Assembly (NCBI GenBank): GCA_018970865.1
Contig: JAGWVN010000017.1
Span: 1 to 49,765, forward strand
Origin: Betaproteobacteria bacterium
GTDB lineage: Bacteria; Pseudomonadota; Gammaproteobacteria; Burkholderiales; Burkholderiaceae_E
Direction: 5' to 3'
Length of the DNA stretch: 49,765 nt
Shown here: piece after piece, positions 1 through 8,117 of the stretch
Layout: each line of letters begins with the position of its first letter
How positions within the stretch are numbered: position 1 is the stretch's first letter
Notes under the pieces: model-generated
What the model saw: the letters and a program-made list of their open reading frames with translations, nothing else
Databases searched by the model: none
Told to the model about the DNA's origin: nothing
Program-made: the position numbers and the translations under genes

Positions 1-1145
1 GTGCTGGAAGTGCGCCCGGTGGCCGAGAGGGTGGCGTTGAGCACCACGGTCTCACTGGCTTCGTAGACCGCGTCATCAAGGACCGCGGCGCGCACCAGCA
101 GGCTGGTGGTGTTGGCGGGGATGGACAGCGCCGAGCTGTAGGCCGTCCAGGTGGTGCCGCCGTCGGTGGAGACCTGAAGAGCGTTTGCAAAGTCGGCGCC
201 GGCGGTGGCGCTGCCCGACCCAAAGCTCAGGGCGAGGCTGCCGGCCACCGGCATCGGCGATCCGAGGGATACCGTCCACTGCGCGAAATTACCGGCGCCT
301 TCAGCCACGCTGTTGCCGGTGATCGCCACGCTCGGCAGTTCCGATGTCGTATCGTTATCCAGGATGACGGCGGTGCCGGAGGCGGTTGTCGAGACTCGGC
401 CGGGCAGCGACAGGGTCGCGGCCAGCACGATCGTCTCGTTGGCCTCGATTGCTGCGTCATCCAGGATGGCGGCACGAACCCTGATCGTCTGATAGGCCGG
501 ATTGACCGTGATCGAACCGCCGGATACATCCTGCCAGCTCGCTCCATTGTCGTAGGAGTACTGCAGGGTGCTGCTGTAGTCGACATCTGCGGTGGCGGTG
601 CTGCTTGCCTGCGGCTGTAGTCTCAGGCGGGCGAACCCGAACCGCTCCCCCGAGGGCAGCTTTTCGCTCAGCGAGACGGTCCACTCCGCGAAGCTGCCGC
701 TGGACTCGGTCACCGAGCTGCCAACCACGGTGAGATCCGGCAGATCGGTGTCGGTGATGCGCGCCTCTCCGCTGGCGCTCGCGCTGCCTTGTGCGCCTGC
801 CGTCACGGTCGCGTCGAGGATCACCGTCTCCTCTCCTTCCATCAGCCGGTCATCGAGCACCAGTGCGCGCGCGAGCATCGTGGTGCTGCCCGCCGACAGG
901 CTGACCGAACTGCCCGGACTGTAGGCAATCCAGGTTGTCCCGCCGTCGGTCGATACCTGCAGATCGGGCGCGTAGTCGGATCCGGAGGTTGCGGTGGACC
1001 GTGGAGAGAATCCCAGGCTCACCGAGGCAGGCTCGGGCAAGGTCGCCGAACCGTCGAAATCCCACCCGAGCGTCCAGGTGACATATCGGTTGGTCGAACT
1101 GCCTTCAGTGGTCTGGTTGCCATCCAGGTAGATCAGGAATGCCAC
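1..1145 (-). CDS. Calx-beta-like repeat protein, N-terminal part, cut by left edge
   Basis: An open frame on the minus strand runs without a stop from 1145 to the window edge (about 381 residues). It has no upstream ATG. The best start is GTG at 1145, preceded on its strand by GAGGT with about 5 nt spacing. The translation holds nearly three copies of a unit of about 125 residues. Each copy has an E/G-S-FA-x-WTVSL strand, an SATA-x-x-DF/DY turn, a segment like LQVSTDGGTTW, then a VRAAVLDD-x5-E-x-ETVVL-type strand, and ends with an ILDND-like linker. The TATAG-DY...DD...E..E pattern is that of Calx-beta domains, with an inserted loop. The DD and E-E acidic residues would bind calcium. There is no N-terminal signal peptide, as expected for large type I-secreted adhesins whose signal is C-terminal, but that end is outside the window. 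A structural cell-surface or secreted protein is likely; the ligand is unknown. Confidence 0.8.
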   Translation of the reverse strand, partial: MAFLIYLDGNQTTEGSSTNRYVTWTLGWDFDGSATLPEPASVSLGFSPRSTATSGSDYAPDLQVSTDGGTTWIAYSPGSSVSLSAGSTTMLARALVLDDRLMEGEETVILDATVTAGAQGSASASGEARITDTDLPDLTVVGSSVTESSGSFAEWTVSLSEKLPSGERFGFARLRLQPQASSTATADVDYSSTLQYSYDNGASWQDVSGGSITVNPAYQTIRVRAAILDDAAIEANETIVLAATLSLPGRVSTTASGTAVILDNDTTSELPSVAITGNSVAEGAGNFAQWTVSLGSPMPVAGSLALSFGSGSATAGADFANALQVSTDGGTTWTAYSSALSIPANTTSLLVRAAVLDDAVYEASETVVLNATLSATGRTSS

Positions 1146-1204
1146 GGTTACCTCAGCGTTGGAATGGGGTGGGCGCGAAACGAGGGACGATGTCCTGCCG
1201 CCGG

Positions 1205-1226
1205 GCGCGCGCCCCCGGGCGCGCGC
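1205..1226. other. GC-only inverted repeat between divergent genes
   Basis: The arms GCGCGCGCCC and GGGCGCGCGC sit almost back to back between the GTG start of the Calx-beta gene (1145, minus) and the cupin gene (1373, plus). There is no T-run, so a terminator role is not supported. It may be a 5' UTR hairpin of either gene or only a product of extreme GC content. The rest of the 227-bp spacer shows no other clear signal. Confidence 0.4.
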
Positions 1227-1372
1227 GGCGCAGACGAACGGCACGCTCGACGCGGCCTAAGGTAGGCTCCGGCGTCACATTTCCTGGTGACTTAATTCCG
1301 TGCTGCCGGGCACCCGTCGGATGGCGACTGCCGCCTGTCAGGTGCCTTCAGGCCCGGTCAACGCTTGCCGCC

Positions 1373-1765
1373 ATGACCCGATTCCAGACGATCTCCCTGC
1401 CCGATGAACCCACCGCAACCGCGCCTGATGGCTCGGATGTCCGCGTGCTGCTGCGCCTGGGCGGCGGCAGCATGGCGCACTTCCGGCTTGGCGTCGGCCG
1501 ATGTTCGGCTGCGGTGCGGCATCGTCGGGTCGAGGAACTCTGGTACGCGCTCGAAGGCCGCGCACTCATGTGGCGCAGCCAGGGCGGCGTGGCCGAGGAG
1601 GTGCTGCTCGGGCCCGGAATGTGCGTGTCAATACCGTGCGGGACCTGCTTCCAGTTTTGCACCGTGGGTGAGGTGCCTTTTGCGGCGGTCGCTGTCACCA
1701 TGCCGCCCTGGCCCGGCGATGACGACGAGGCGGAGCCGGTCGACGGCCCCTGGCAACCTCGCTGA
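1373..1765 (+). CDS. Small cupin-domain protein
   Basis: This 130-residue protein is a single cupin fold. The first cupin motif is seen around residues 43-60 (HRRVEELWYALEGRA) and the second around residues 78-90 (GPGMCVSIPCGTCFQF), followed by hydrophobic strand residues and an acidic tail. The metal-binding set is incomplete. The first motif has H followed by EE, but the usual C-terminal histidine is replaced by F/C residues. It may therefore be a sensor or a non-catalytic cupin rather than a dioxygenase. ATG 1373 was chosen because the domain starts soon after it; no strong Shine-Dalgarno is visible and upstream in-frame starts give non-protein-like sequence. It lies 34 bp before the carboxymuconolactone-decarboxylase-like gene, so co-transcription is likely. 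No signal peptide, so cytoplasmic. Confidence 0.7.
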   Translation: MTRFQTISLPDEPTATAPDGSDVRVLLRLGGGSMAHFRLGVGRCSAAVRHRRVEELWYALEGRALMWRSQGGVAEEVLLGPGMCVSIPCGTCFQFCTVGEVPFAAVAVTMPPWPGDDDEAEPVDGPWQPR

Positions 1766-1799
1766 TGCGCAGGCTTGCCCTGACTTCCCGGAGTAGACC

Positions 1800-2471
1800 A
1801 TGCGTTCGTTTCTGCGTCTTACCCTCGCTGCGGCCTTGTGCGCGGCGCCGCTCAGCGGCGCGCTGGCGCAGGAGTCCCAGCGCCGCTTCCGAATCCTCAA
1901 GCCCGAGGAAATGACCCCCGCGCAGCGCGATCTGGTCAGAAGCATCCAGTCGGGTCCGCGGGCGTCGGTGCAGGGCTCGGCGGCCAATCAGTCGGGCGGT
2001 ACCGTGGGCAGCCCTTTCAATGTGTTTCTGCGCAGCCCCGAGCTCGGGGAAGACCTGCAGAAGGTGGGCAGCTACATCCGATTCAAGAGCACTCTCGGGC
2101 AGCGACTCACCGAACTCGCCATCCTGGTGACCGCCCGCTACTGGAACGCCCAGTATGAATGGCATGCCCATCATCGCCTCGCCCTGCAAGCCGGCCTCGA
2201 CCCGAAGATCGCCGAGGAGATCGCCCATGGCCGCAGGCCTTCAGGCATGAAGGCCGACGAAGAGGCGGTCTACGATTTCAGCCGCGAACTGCACTACGAC
2301 AAGCAGGTGAGCGATGTCACCTACCGGAAGGTGATCGAGCTTTTTGGCGAGCAAGGCGCGATGGATCTCATGGCGGTCAATGGCTACTACTCGCTGGTGT
2401 CGATGGTGCTCAATGTCGATCGCACCCCCATCCCCAACGGCGGGCCCAACCCGTTGCCGGTGCTGAAATGA
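1800..2471 (+). CDS. Exported carboxymuconolactone-decarboxylase family protein
   Basis: The 223-residue protein begins with a signal peptide (LRLTLAAALCAAPLSGALA, cleavage near residue 23). The mature part is a CMD/AhpD-like helical fold. The helix TELAILVTARYWNAQYEWHAHH (about residues 101-122) is the family signature. It has E-x-x-H residues in place of the CxxC of AhpD peroxidases, so it resembles the decarboxylase branch and not the thiol peroxidase branch. An export signal is less usual for this family, but 'CMD family proteins' with leaders are known in Burkholderiales. The start has a good RBS (CCGGAG, 6 nt before ATG). It sits between the cupin gene and an alpha/beta hydrolase 37 bp downstream, probably one transcript. 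The substrate is not known. Confidence 0.85.
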   Translation: MRSFLRLTLAAALCAAPLSGALAQESQRRFRILKPEEMTPAQRDLVRSIQSGPRASVQGSAANQSGGTVGSPFNVFLRSPELGEDLQKVGSYIRFKSTLGQRLTELAILVTARYWNAQYEWHAHHRLALQAGLDPKIAEEIAHGRRPSGMKADEEAVYDFSRELHYDKQVSDVTYRKVIELFGEQGAMDLMAVNGYYSLVSMVLNVDRTPIPNGGPNPLPVLK

Positions 2472-2508
2472 TCGCCGCTGCCATCGGATACCGCTTGCGG
2501 AGAATGTC

Positions 2509-3405
2509 ATGAGGCAGCTGTTGGTGACGGCCGGTGTCCTGCAGGTCGAGGTGACCGAACACGGACCTTCCGACGGCTGGCCCTGCGTGATGGGGCATGG
2601 ATTTCCCTACGATGCCCACGCCTACGACGAGGCGGCGATCCTGCTCGCGCAGGCCGGCGCCCGGGTGATCGTGCCCTCGCTGCGCGGATTCGGCGCAACC
2701 CGCTTTCTCTCGGCCGATACGCCACGATCGGGCGAGCAGGCGGTCCTCGGCGCGGATCTGCTGGCGCTGCTCGATGCGCTGGACATCGAGCGCGCCGTTC
2801 TGGGGGGCTACGACTGGGGTGGCCGAGCCTGCTGCGTGGTCTCGGCGCTGTGGCCGGATCGGGTGGTTGCGCTGGTGTCGTCGAACACCTACAACATCCA
2901 GAACATCGCCCGGGCGATGGAGCCCGCGGCCACGGCGAGTGAGGAATCCGCGCTCTGGTACCAGTACTACTTTCACTCCGAACGAGGCCGGCGCGGCCTG
3001 GAGCGAAACCGCCGCGACATCGCTCGCTTGCTCTGGCGCCAATGGTCGCCCACCTGGGCCTTCGACGAGGCGACCTTCCTGCGCAGCGCTGCCGCCTTCG
3101 ACAACCCGGACTTCGTCGAGGTGGTCATCCACTCCTATCGACACCGGTTCGGACTGGTGCCTGGCGACCCGGCCTGCGCGGAGCTCGAAGCCCGGCTGGC
3201 CGAGCAGCCGGCCATCACCGTGCCTGCGGTGACTCTCGATGGGACCGCCGATGGCCTGCGCACCGACACCACCAGCGGCATCCCGAAGTTCACCGGCCCG
3301 CACGAGCACCGGTTTCTCCAGGGCTGCGGCCACAATCCGCCCCAGGAGCGGCCCGGGGAGTGGGTCGATGCGGTCCTGCGCGCGAGGGCGCTGGCCGGTT
3401 GCTGA
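2509..3405 (+). CDS. Alpha/beta hydrolase, epoxide hydrolase/dehalogenase type
   Basis: The 298-residue protein is an alpha/beta hydrolase with an Asp nucleophile. The oxyanion motif HGFP is at residues 30-33, and the nucleophile elbow GGYDWGG puts Asp at 102 followed by Trp 103. A cap region has the Tyr-rich stretch WYQYYF (about 148-153) that could supply epoxide-opening tyrosines. The catalytic His is in GCGHNPPQE (about 277). This Asp-Trp combination is shared by epoxide hydrolases and haloalkane or fluoroacetate dehalogenases, so the exact reaction is open; epoxide hydrolysis is slightly favoured by HGFP. ATG 2509 has GGAG 6 nt upstream. No signal peptide. It is the last gene of the cupin-CMD-hydrolase group and ends at a strong hairpin (3416-3451). 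Confidence 0.85.
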   Translation: MRQLLVTAGVLQVEVTEHGPSDGWPCVMGHGFPYDAHAYDEAAILLAQAGARVIVPSLRGFGATRFLSADTPRSGEQAVLGADLLALLDALDIERAVLGGYDWGGRACCVVSALWPDRVVALVSSNTYNIQNIARAMEPAATASEESALWYQYYFHSERGRRGLERNRRDIARLLWRQWSPTWAFDEATFLRSAAAFDNPDFVEVVIHSYRHRFGLVPGDPACAELEARLAEQPAITVPAVTLDGTADGLRTDTTSGIPKFTGPHEHRFLQGCGHNPPQERPGEWVDAVLRARALAGC

Positions 3406-3415
3406 CACGCCCCGG

Positions 3416-3451
3416 GGCTCCGGCAGGCCGATTCGTCGGCTTGCCGGAGCC
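3416..3451. terminator. Strong bidirectional hairpin with TTCG tetraloop
   Basis: A 16-bp stem starting GGCTCCGGCAGGCCGA closes on a TTCG loop, with one G-T wobble. It sits 10 bp after the plus-strand hydrolase stop and 21 bp after the minus-strand PEP-CTERM stop. Position and stability fit a shared terminator for two convergent genes. There is no clear T-run on either side. Confidence 0.7.
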
Positions 3452-3472
3452 CTCGCGGGGGAACGGGCTGGG

Positions 3473-4177
3473 TCAGGCTCGCCGGCGCCGGCTGCCGAGC
3501 AGGCTCAGCAGCGCGATGCCCACCAGCGCCTGGCTGCTGGGCTCGGGCACGAAGCCGACCTCCTTGCGGATGTCGTTGTCGGTGTCCTGGATGAAGCTCC
3601 AGTTGGTGCTGGGGCCGGTCCCGTTGTCGAAGCTGACCGTCAGCACATGGAACAGATCGCCCTCCGGCGCATTGGGGTCGATGCCGATCGCGCGCGTGTA
3701 GACCGCTGTTCCGTTGCACCCCGCGCAGCCGCTGTCCAGCGTGAAGTCGCGTCCCGAGGCCGATCCGTTGGTGCCGGGGCTGGGGGCGTCGGTGTCGAAG
3801 ATCGTGACCTGCCCGAACTCCGAACCGTCCAGGGTGAGCGTGTTCAGCCTGCCGATGCCATTGCCGTTCGTGAAACTGAACACCCAAGGCGCACTGAATG
3901 TGTCACCGGTGACGCTCAGTGACCATCCCGTGCCGGTGACTCCGCCGGATGTGGGGCCGGTCGCGGCCCAGTTAAGCGTCTGGGTCAGTCCGCCCGAAAA
4001 TGCGGCGGTCACTCTCAGGTTGTCCATGTCGGCGCCGGTGGTGGCAAAGCCGGTCAGGCCGGGGATCAGGTTGACGGTGGTGCTGTCCTTGCTCACCACC
4101 ACCGCCGATTGGGATGGCGCTGCGGTCAGCAGCGCGGCTGTGGCCAGGATCGCTGCGCCAAGGGTTGCGTGTCTCAT
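3473..4177 (-). CDS. PEP-CTERM sorting-domain protein
   Basis: This 234-residue protein has a signal peptide (residues 1-24, cleavage after ...PSQSA) and a C-terminal PEP-CTERM tripartite signal: VPEPSSQ (about 210-216), the hydrophobic stretch ALVGIALLSLL, then GSRRRRA at the very end. Such signals are recognised by exosortase (EpsH/XrtA-type), which transfers the protein to the envelope or to exopolysaccharide. The middle is rich in Thr, Ser, Gly and Asn, with a C-x-x-C pair (GCAGC, near residue 150), and looks like a beta-sandwich. No named domain was recognised. ATG 4177 has an excellent RBS (GGAGGT, 7 nt upstream). No exosortase gene is in the window, so it would act from elsewhere. The gene stands alone between divergent pqqU and a convergent hydrolase. 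Confidence 0.9.
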   Translation of the reverse strand: MRHATLGAAILATAALLTAAPSQSAVVVSKDSTTVNLIPGLTGFATTGADMDNLRVTAAFSGGLTQTLNWAATGPTSGGVTGTGWSLSVTGDTFSAPWVFSFTNGNGIGRLNTLTLDGSEFGQVTIFDTDAPSPGTNGSASGRDFTLDSGCAGCNGTAVYTRAIGIDPNAPEGDLFHVLTVSFDNGTGPSTNWSFIQDTDNDIRKEVGFVPEPSSQALVGIALLSLLGSRRRRA

Positions 4178-4212
4178 TTGAATGACCTCCGGTTGTTTCG
4201 TTGCAGGACGCT

Positions 4213-4243
4213 TCCGGCATCGGTCGCGTTGACCGATGCCGGA
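4213..4243 (-). promoter_or_regulatory. Perfect 13-bp hairpin in 5' leader of the PEP-CTERM gene
   Basis: TCCGGCATCGGTC and its exact reverse complement are separated by 5 nt. The hairpin lies 36 nt upstream of the PEP-CTERM start codon on that gene's strand. It could be a leader hairpin, an operator dyad or a terminator for something reading in. The other 180 bp up to pqqU show no gene. Confidence 0.5.
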
Positions 4244-4468
4244 TGGCTTTCTGCAAGTTCCGGGCCCATACGCGCATTCCCTTTGTTTTCAAGGTCTTGT
4301 GTGCCTTCTTCGGCGCTGCGGCGAAGCGGGATGTAAAGCCGGTCGACAGTTTCGCGGTGAGTGTGTTTCGTGTTCGACGCGAGCGCAGGGATGTGGCCGG
4401 ACTGACCGGAATCCGGATCGGCTAGCATGCTTGGCCCGCCCATGTCCGCGGGCATGCTCGGGGTGATG

Positions 4469-6682
4469 ATGTCCATCGTTTCCAGTCTTTCTCGTCGGGT
4501 GCCGCTCGCCGCCTCGCGTTCCGCTCCCAGGTCGCATCGCATCGGCGTGACGCCCGCCTGGCTGCTGGCGATGGCCAGCGTTGCGGGCAGCGCGCTGGCG
4601 CAGCCGGCAGACACCGCCGCAACGCCAACCCCCGCGGTGGACACCCTCTCCGAGGTGGTCGTGTCGGCGAGTCGGCAGGCTCAGCGCAGTTTCAACGCGC
4701 CGGCCTCGATCCAGTCGGTGGATGCCCAGACCATCCGTTCCGCGGGCCCGATGGTCAATCTGTCCGAGTCGCTCTCGCGCGTGCCGGGTGTGGTGGTGCT
4801 CAACCGCCAGAACTACGCGCAGGACCTGCAGGTGTCGATCCGCGGGTTCGGTGCCCGTTCCGCGTTCGGCATCCGGGGCGTGCGCCTGATCGTTGACGGC
4901 ATACCGGCCACCATGCCCGATGGGCAAGGGCAGGCGTCCACGGTGAGTCTTGCCTCGGTGGGGCGGCTCGAGGTGCTGCGCGGACCGCTCGCCCTGCTCT
5001 ATGGCAATGCCGCAGGTGGCGTGATCCAGGCATTCAGCATCGATCCTCCCCCGCAGCCCGTGGCGTCGGCGAGCCTGTCGGCGGGCAGCGAGGGCGCGCA
5101 GCGCCTCGGGATCGGCGCCTCCGGGCAGGCCGGCAGCGCCAGCCTGCTGGCCGACTGGTCGCGTTTCCAGACCGACGGCTACCGCGACCACAGCGCCGCC
5201 CGTCGCGAACAGTTCAATGGCATCGTCCGCTGGCGCACGGATGCGGACACCCGGATCACGCTGGTCGCCAATGTCTTCGATCAGCCCTTGTCGCAGGATC
5301 CGCTCGGCCTCACGCGCGCCCAGATGCTGGCGGATCCCCGGCAGGTGGATGCGTCGGCGTTGAGCCAGGACACCCGCAAGACCGTTTCCCAGAATCAGAC
5401 CGGCCTGGTGGCGGAACATCGGCTCGACGCCGACCGATCCCTGAGCGCGCGGCTCTATGCCGGACAGCGGGCGGTTTTCCAGACGCTCTCGACGCCGCTG
5501 TCGGCCCAGACCGCGGCCACCGCGCCTGGCGGGGTGGTGGATCTCGACCGCGACTATGGCGGGATCGGGCTGCAGTACAGCCACGGCATGCCGCTGGGCG
5601 AGTCACGCCTCACCACGGTGATCGGGTTGGACCACGACCGCCAGCGGGAACGCCGCCAGGGCTTCATCAACAACGCCGGCGTTCCTGGTCAACTCAAACG
5701 CGACGAACTCAACCGCGTCCAGAACACCGATGTCTATGCGCTGGCCATCCTGCGCCTGCCCGCCGACTGGAGCCTCACGGGCGGCGCCCGCTCCAGCCGG
5801 GTCGATTTCCGTTCCGATGACCGCTACATCGTGGCCGGCAATGGCGATGACAGCGGGGCGCGCCAGTATCAGGCGGTGTCGCCGGTGCTCGGCGTGTCGC
5901 GCGCCATCGGCAACACGGTCAATGTGTATGGCAATCTCGGGCGCGGATTCGAGACGCCCACCTTTGCCGAACTGGCCTATCGGTCGACCTCGGGCACGCT
6001 CACCGGCCTGAATCTCGGGCTGCAGGCCTCGCGCAGCCGCCAGGCCGAGGTCGGTGCGAAGTGGCGCAGCGGCGATGGCCGCCAGCGTGCCGATCTGGCG
6101 CTCTTTTCGATCGGTACCGACGACGAGATCGTGGTCGACGGCAATGTCGGCGGACGAACCACCTACCGGAATGCCGGACGCACGGTGCGCGAGGGCGTGG
6201 AGTTTTCCTGGCACGGTCAACTCGCGCCCACGCTCAGCGGGCGTGTGGCCTTCACCTGGCTGTCCGCGCGATTTCGTGACGGTTTTGTCAGCGGCAGCGG
6301 CAGTGCTGCCGTGAGCGTGGCGGCGGGTAATCGCCTGGCGGGTACACCCGACCGGCTTGCCTTTGGCGAACTGGTCTGGCGCCCGCGCATCGCCGGCCCG
6401 CTGAGCGGTCTGAGCGTGGCCGTGGAGGCGCTGACGGTCGGGGCGATACCGGTCAATGACGCGAACACCGATGCCGCCGAGGGCTACACGCTCTTTCATC
6501 TGCGGGCGGGTCTGCCGAAAGAGTTCGGTGCCTGGCGCCTGACATCGTTTGCGCGCATCGACAACCTCGCCGATCGGCGCCATGTCGGGTCGGTCATCGT
6601 CAACGAAGGCAATCGCCGCTTCTTCGAGCCCGGACCCGGCCGTGCCTGGATGGCCGGTCTGACGCTGTCCACCCGCTACTGA
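4469..6682 (+). CDS. pqqU: PQQ TonB-dependent outer-membrane receptor PqqU (YncD)
   Basis: This is a TonB-dependent receptor of about 737 residues. It has a long signal peptide ending ...GSALA|QP, a TonB-box-like LSEVVVSA, a plug (NLSESLSRVPGV, NRQNYAQDLQ, SIRGFGARS, VDGIPATMPDGQGQ, LEVLRGP, LYGNAAGGV) and a barrel ending in an aromatic residue (TRY). From memory, long stretches agree with Escherichia coli YncD, renamed PqqU after it was shown to import pyrroloquinoline quinone: the plug strings above, GNGDDSG, GRGFETPT, TDDEIVVD, GGRTTYRNAG and VGSVIVNEGN. The next gene downstream encodes a PQQ-dependent dehydrogenase, which supports PQQ as ligand. ATG 4469 is preferred for GGGG 5 nt upstream; in-frame ATGs at 4427, 4442, 4454 and 4466 are possible. 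Uptake energy would come from TonB-ExbBD encoded elsewhere. Confidence 0.92.
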   Translation: MSIVSSLSRRVPLAASRSAPRSHRIGVTPAWLLAMASVAGSALAQPADTAATPTPAVDTLSEVVVSASRQAQRSFNAPASIQSVDAQTIRSAGPMVNLSESLSRVPGVVVLNRQNYAQDLQVSIRGFGARSAFGIRGVRLIVDGIPATMPDGQGQASTVSLASVGRLEVLRGPLALLYGNAAGGVIQAFSIDPPPQPVASASLSAGSEGAQRLGIGASGQAGSASLLADWSRFQTDGYRDHSAARREQFNGIVRWRTDADTRITLVANVFDQPLSQDPLGLTRAQMLADPRQVDASALSQDTRKTVSQNQTGLVAEHRLDADRSLSARLYAGQRAVFQTLSTPLSAQTAATAPGGVVDLDRDYGGIGLQYSHGMPLGESRLTTVIGLDHDRQRERRQGFINNAGVPGQLKRDELNRVQNTDVYALAILRLPADWSLTGGARSSRVDFRSDDRYIVAGNGDDSGARQYQAVSPVLGVSRAIGNTVNVYGNLGRGFETPTFAELAYRSTSGTLTGLNLGLQASRSRQAEVGAKWRSGDGRQRADLALFSIGTDDEIVVDGNVGGRTTYRNAGRTVREGVEFSWHGQLAPTLSGRVAFTWLSARFRDGFVSGSGSAAVSVAAGNRLAGTPDRLAFGELVWRPRIAGPLSGLSVAVEALTVGAIPVNDANTDAAEGYTLFHLRAGLPKEFGAWRLTSFARIDNLADRRHVGSVIVNEGNRRFFEPGPGRAWMAGLTLSTRY

Positions 6683-6862
6683 ACTCGCCCTGCGAGACGG
6701 CGCCAACCCGCGCGGTCACGCTTCGGGTGTAGCATGGGCCGGCACCGTCATGGTGCGGTCGGGTCTGGCCCGGCCGACTCGTCGGATCGGAAATCAATCC
6801 ACATGGGGTGGCCGTCGCCACCAGCCGATCCGGCGTCGCAATCCGCTATCCGAGGGGGAAAG

Positions 6863-8110
6863 ATGATGACGAGATCCGCAGCGAGGTCGGCCGCCGTGCC
6901 GGCATGGAAGGCGCTGGTCGCAGGTTGCGCCCTGTCGCTCGGCATGACCGGGGCCTGGGCCCAGGATGCCAAGCCGGAAGAAGTCCCGTTCTGGGCGGTG
7001 GGCATGCCCAAGTCCGGTCCGGGCAAGCAGATGGCGCCAGTGCCGGCTTTCCCGGTGCCAACGCCCGCGGACAAGCTGCCGCTGTCCAAGCTGAAACTGC
7101 CGCCCGGCTTCAAGGCCGAGGTCTGGGCCAGTGGCGTGCTTGACGCCCGCGGCATGCGTCAGGGCGACAGTGGCACGGTCTTCGTGAGCACCCTCTTCGT
7201 GGCCGGCAAGATCTACGCGATCCAGGACAAGGGCGGCAAGCGCGAGATCAAGACCATCGCCGAGAAACTGTTCCTGCCCAACGGCATCGAGTATCACAAG
7301 GGCTCGCTGTTCGTGGCCACGCCCAAGGACATCACCCGCTACGACAACATCGAGGCCAATCTCGACAACCCGCCCAAGCCGGTGATGGTCTACGACAAGC
7401 TGCCCGGCCTGGTGCCTCACGGCTGGAAGTTCATCAAGATCGGTCCGGACGGCAAGCTCTATGTGCCCACCGGCGCGCCCTGCAACATCTGCGAGGAGAA
7501 GCCGGGCTTTGCCGAGATTGCCCGCATGAATCTCGATGGCACCGGCATGGAGGTGGTGGCGCGCGGTGTTCGCAACACCGTGGGCTTTGACTTCCACCCG
7601 GTGACCGGCGAACTCTGGTTCACCAACAACGGCCGCGACTGGCTCTCCGAAGACCTGCCCAACGACACCCTCAACCGGGTGGGCAAGCCGGGCAAGGACC
7701 ACTTCGGCTATCCGTATTGCCACCAGGGCAACTTTGCCGATCCGGAGTTCGGCTGGGGCAAGGACTGCAACGAGTTCACCAAGCCGGCCGCGCTCACCGG
7801 GCCGCATGCCGGCACGCTGGGCATGCGCTTCTACACCGGCAAGATGTTTCCCAAGAAGTACCAGAACGCCATCTTCCTGGCCCGCCATGGTCCCTGGAAC
7901 CGCACCACCAAGTTCGGTGCGGACATCATGGTGGCCTACCCGGATGGCAAGGGCGGCATCTCGAAGATGGAGCCCTTCATGACCGGGCTGGTCGAGAACA
8001 ACAGCTATCTGGGGCGGCCGGTGGATGTGCTGGTTCTCAAGGATGGCTCGATGCTGGTCTCTGATGACCACAATGGTGCGATCTACCGCATCAGCTACGC
8101 CGGCAAGTAA
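6863..8110 (+). CDS. Periplasmic PQQ-dependent sugar dehydrogenase
   Basis: This 415-residue protein has a signal peptide (residues 1-33, cleavage at AWA|QD) and a six-bladed beta-propeller of the soluble glucose/sorbosone dehydrogenase family. Family strings include LPPGFKAEVWASG, FLPNGIEYHKGSLFV, HGWKFIKIGPDGKLYVPTG, GVRNTVGFDFHPVTGELWFT, NGRDWL and HGPWNRT. It would oxidise an aldose or other polyol in the periplasm with PQQ as bound cofactor, and pass electrons to a cytochrome c. Cysteines in GAPCNICEEK, YPYCHQ and KDCNEF may form disulfides. ATG 6863 follows GAGGGGG by 4 nt; ATG 6866 is an equal alternative. The pqqU receptor is 180 bp upstream and a diheme cytochrome c begins within 10-30 bp downstream. 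The exact sugar cannot be read from the sequence. Confidence 0.9.
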   Translation: MMTRSAARSAAVPAWKALVAGCALSLGMTGAWAQDAKPEEVPFWAVGMPKSGPGKQMAPVPAFPVPTPADKLPLSKLKLPPGFKAEVWASGVLDARGMRQGDSGTVFVSTLFVAGKIYAIQDKGGKREIKTIAEKLFLPNGIEYHKGSLFVATPKDITRYDNIEANLDNPPKPVMVYDKLPGLVPHGWKFIKIGPDGKLYVPTGAPCNICEEKPGFAEIARMNLDGTGMEVVARGVRNTVGFDFHPVTGELWFTNNGRDWLSEDLPNDTLNRVGKPGKDHFGYPYCHQGNFADPEFGWGKDCNEFTKPAALTGPHAGTLGMRFYTGKMFPKKYQNAIFLARHGPWNRTTKFGADIMVAYPDGKGGISKMEPFMTGLVENNSYLGRPVDVLVLKDGSMLVSDDHNGAIYRISYAGK

Positions 8111-8117
8111 GCGCCGC

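Noticed and set aside
76-684. Short plus- and minus-strand ORFs inside 1-1145
   Set aside because: They are shadows of the GTG-started Calx-beta frame, which alone shows repeated, family-like protein sequence with no stop.
1800-2471. A selenoprotein or AhpD-type peroxidase reading of the CMD-family protein
   Set aside because: The CxxC or UxxC site is absent and no in-frame TGA lies in the domain.
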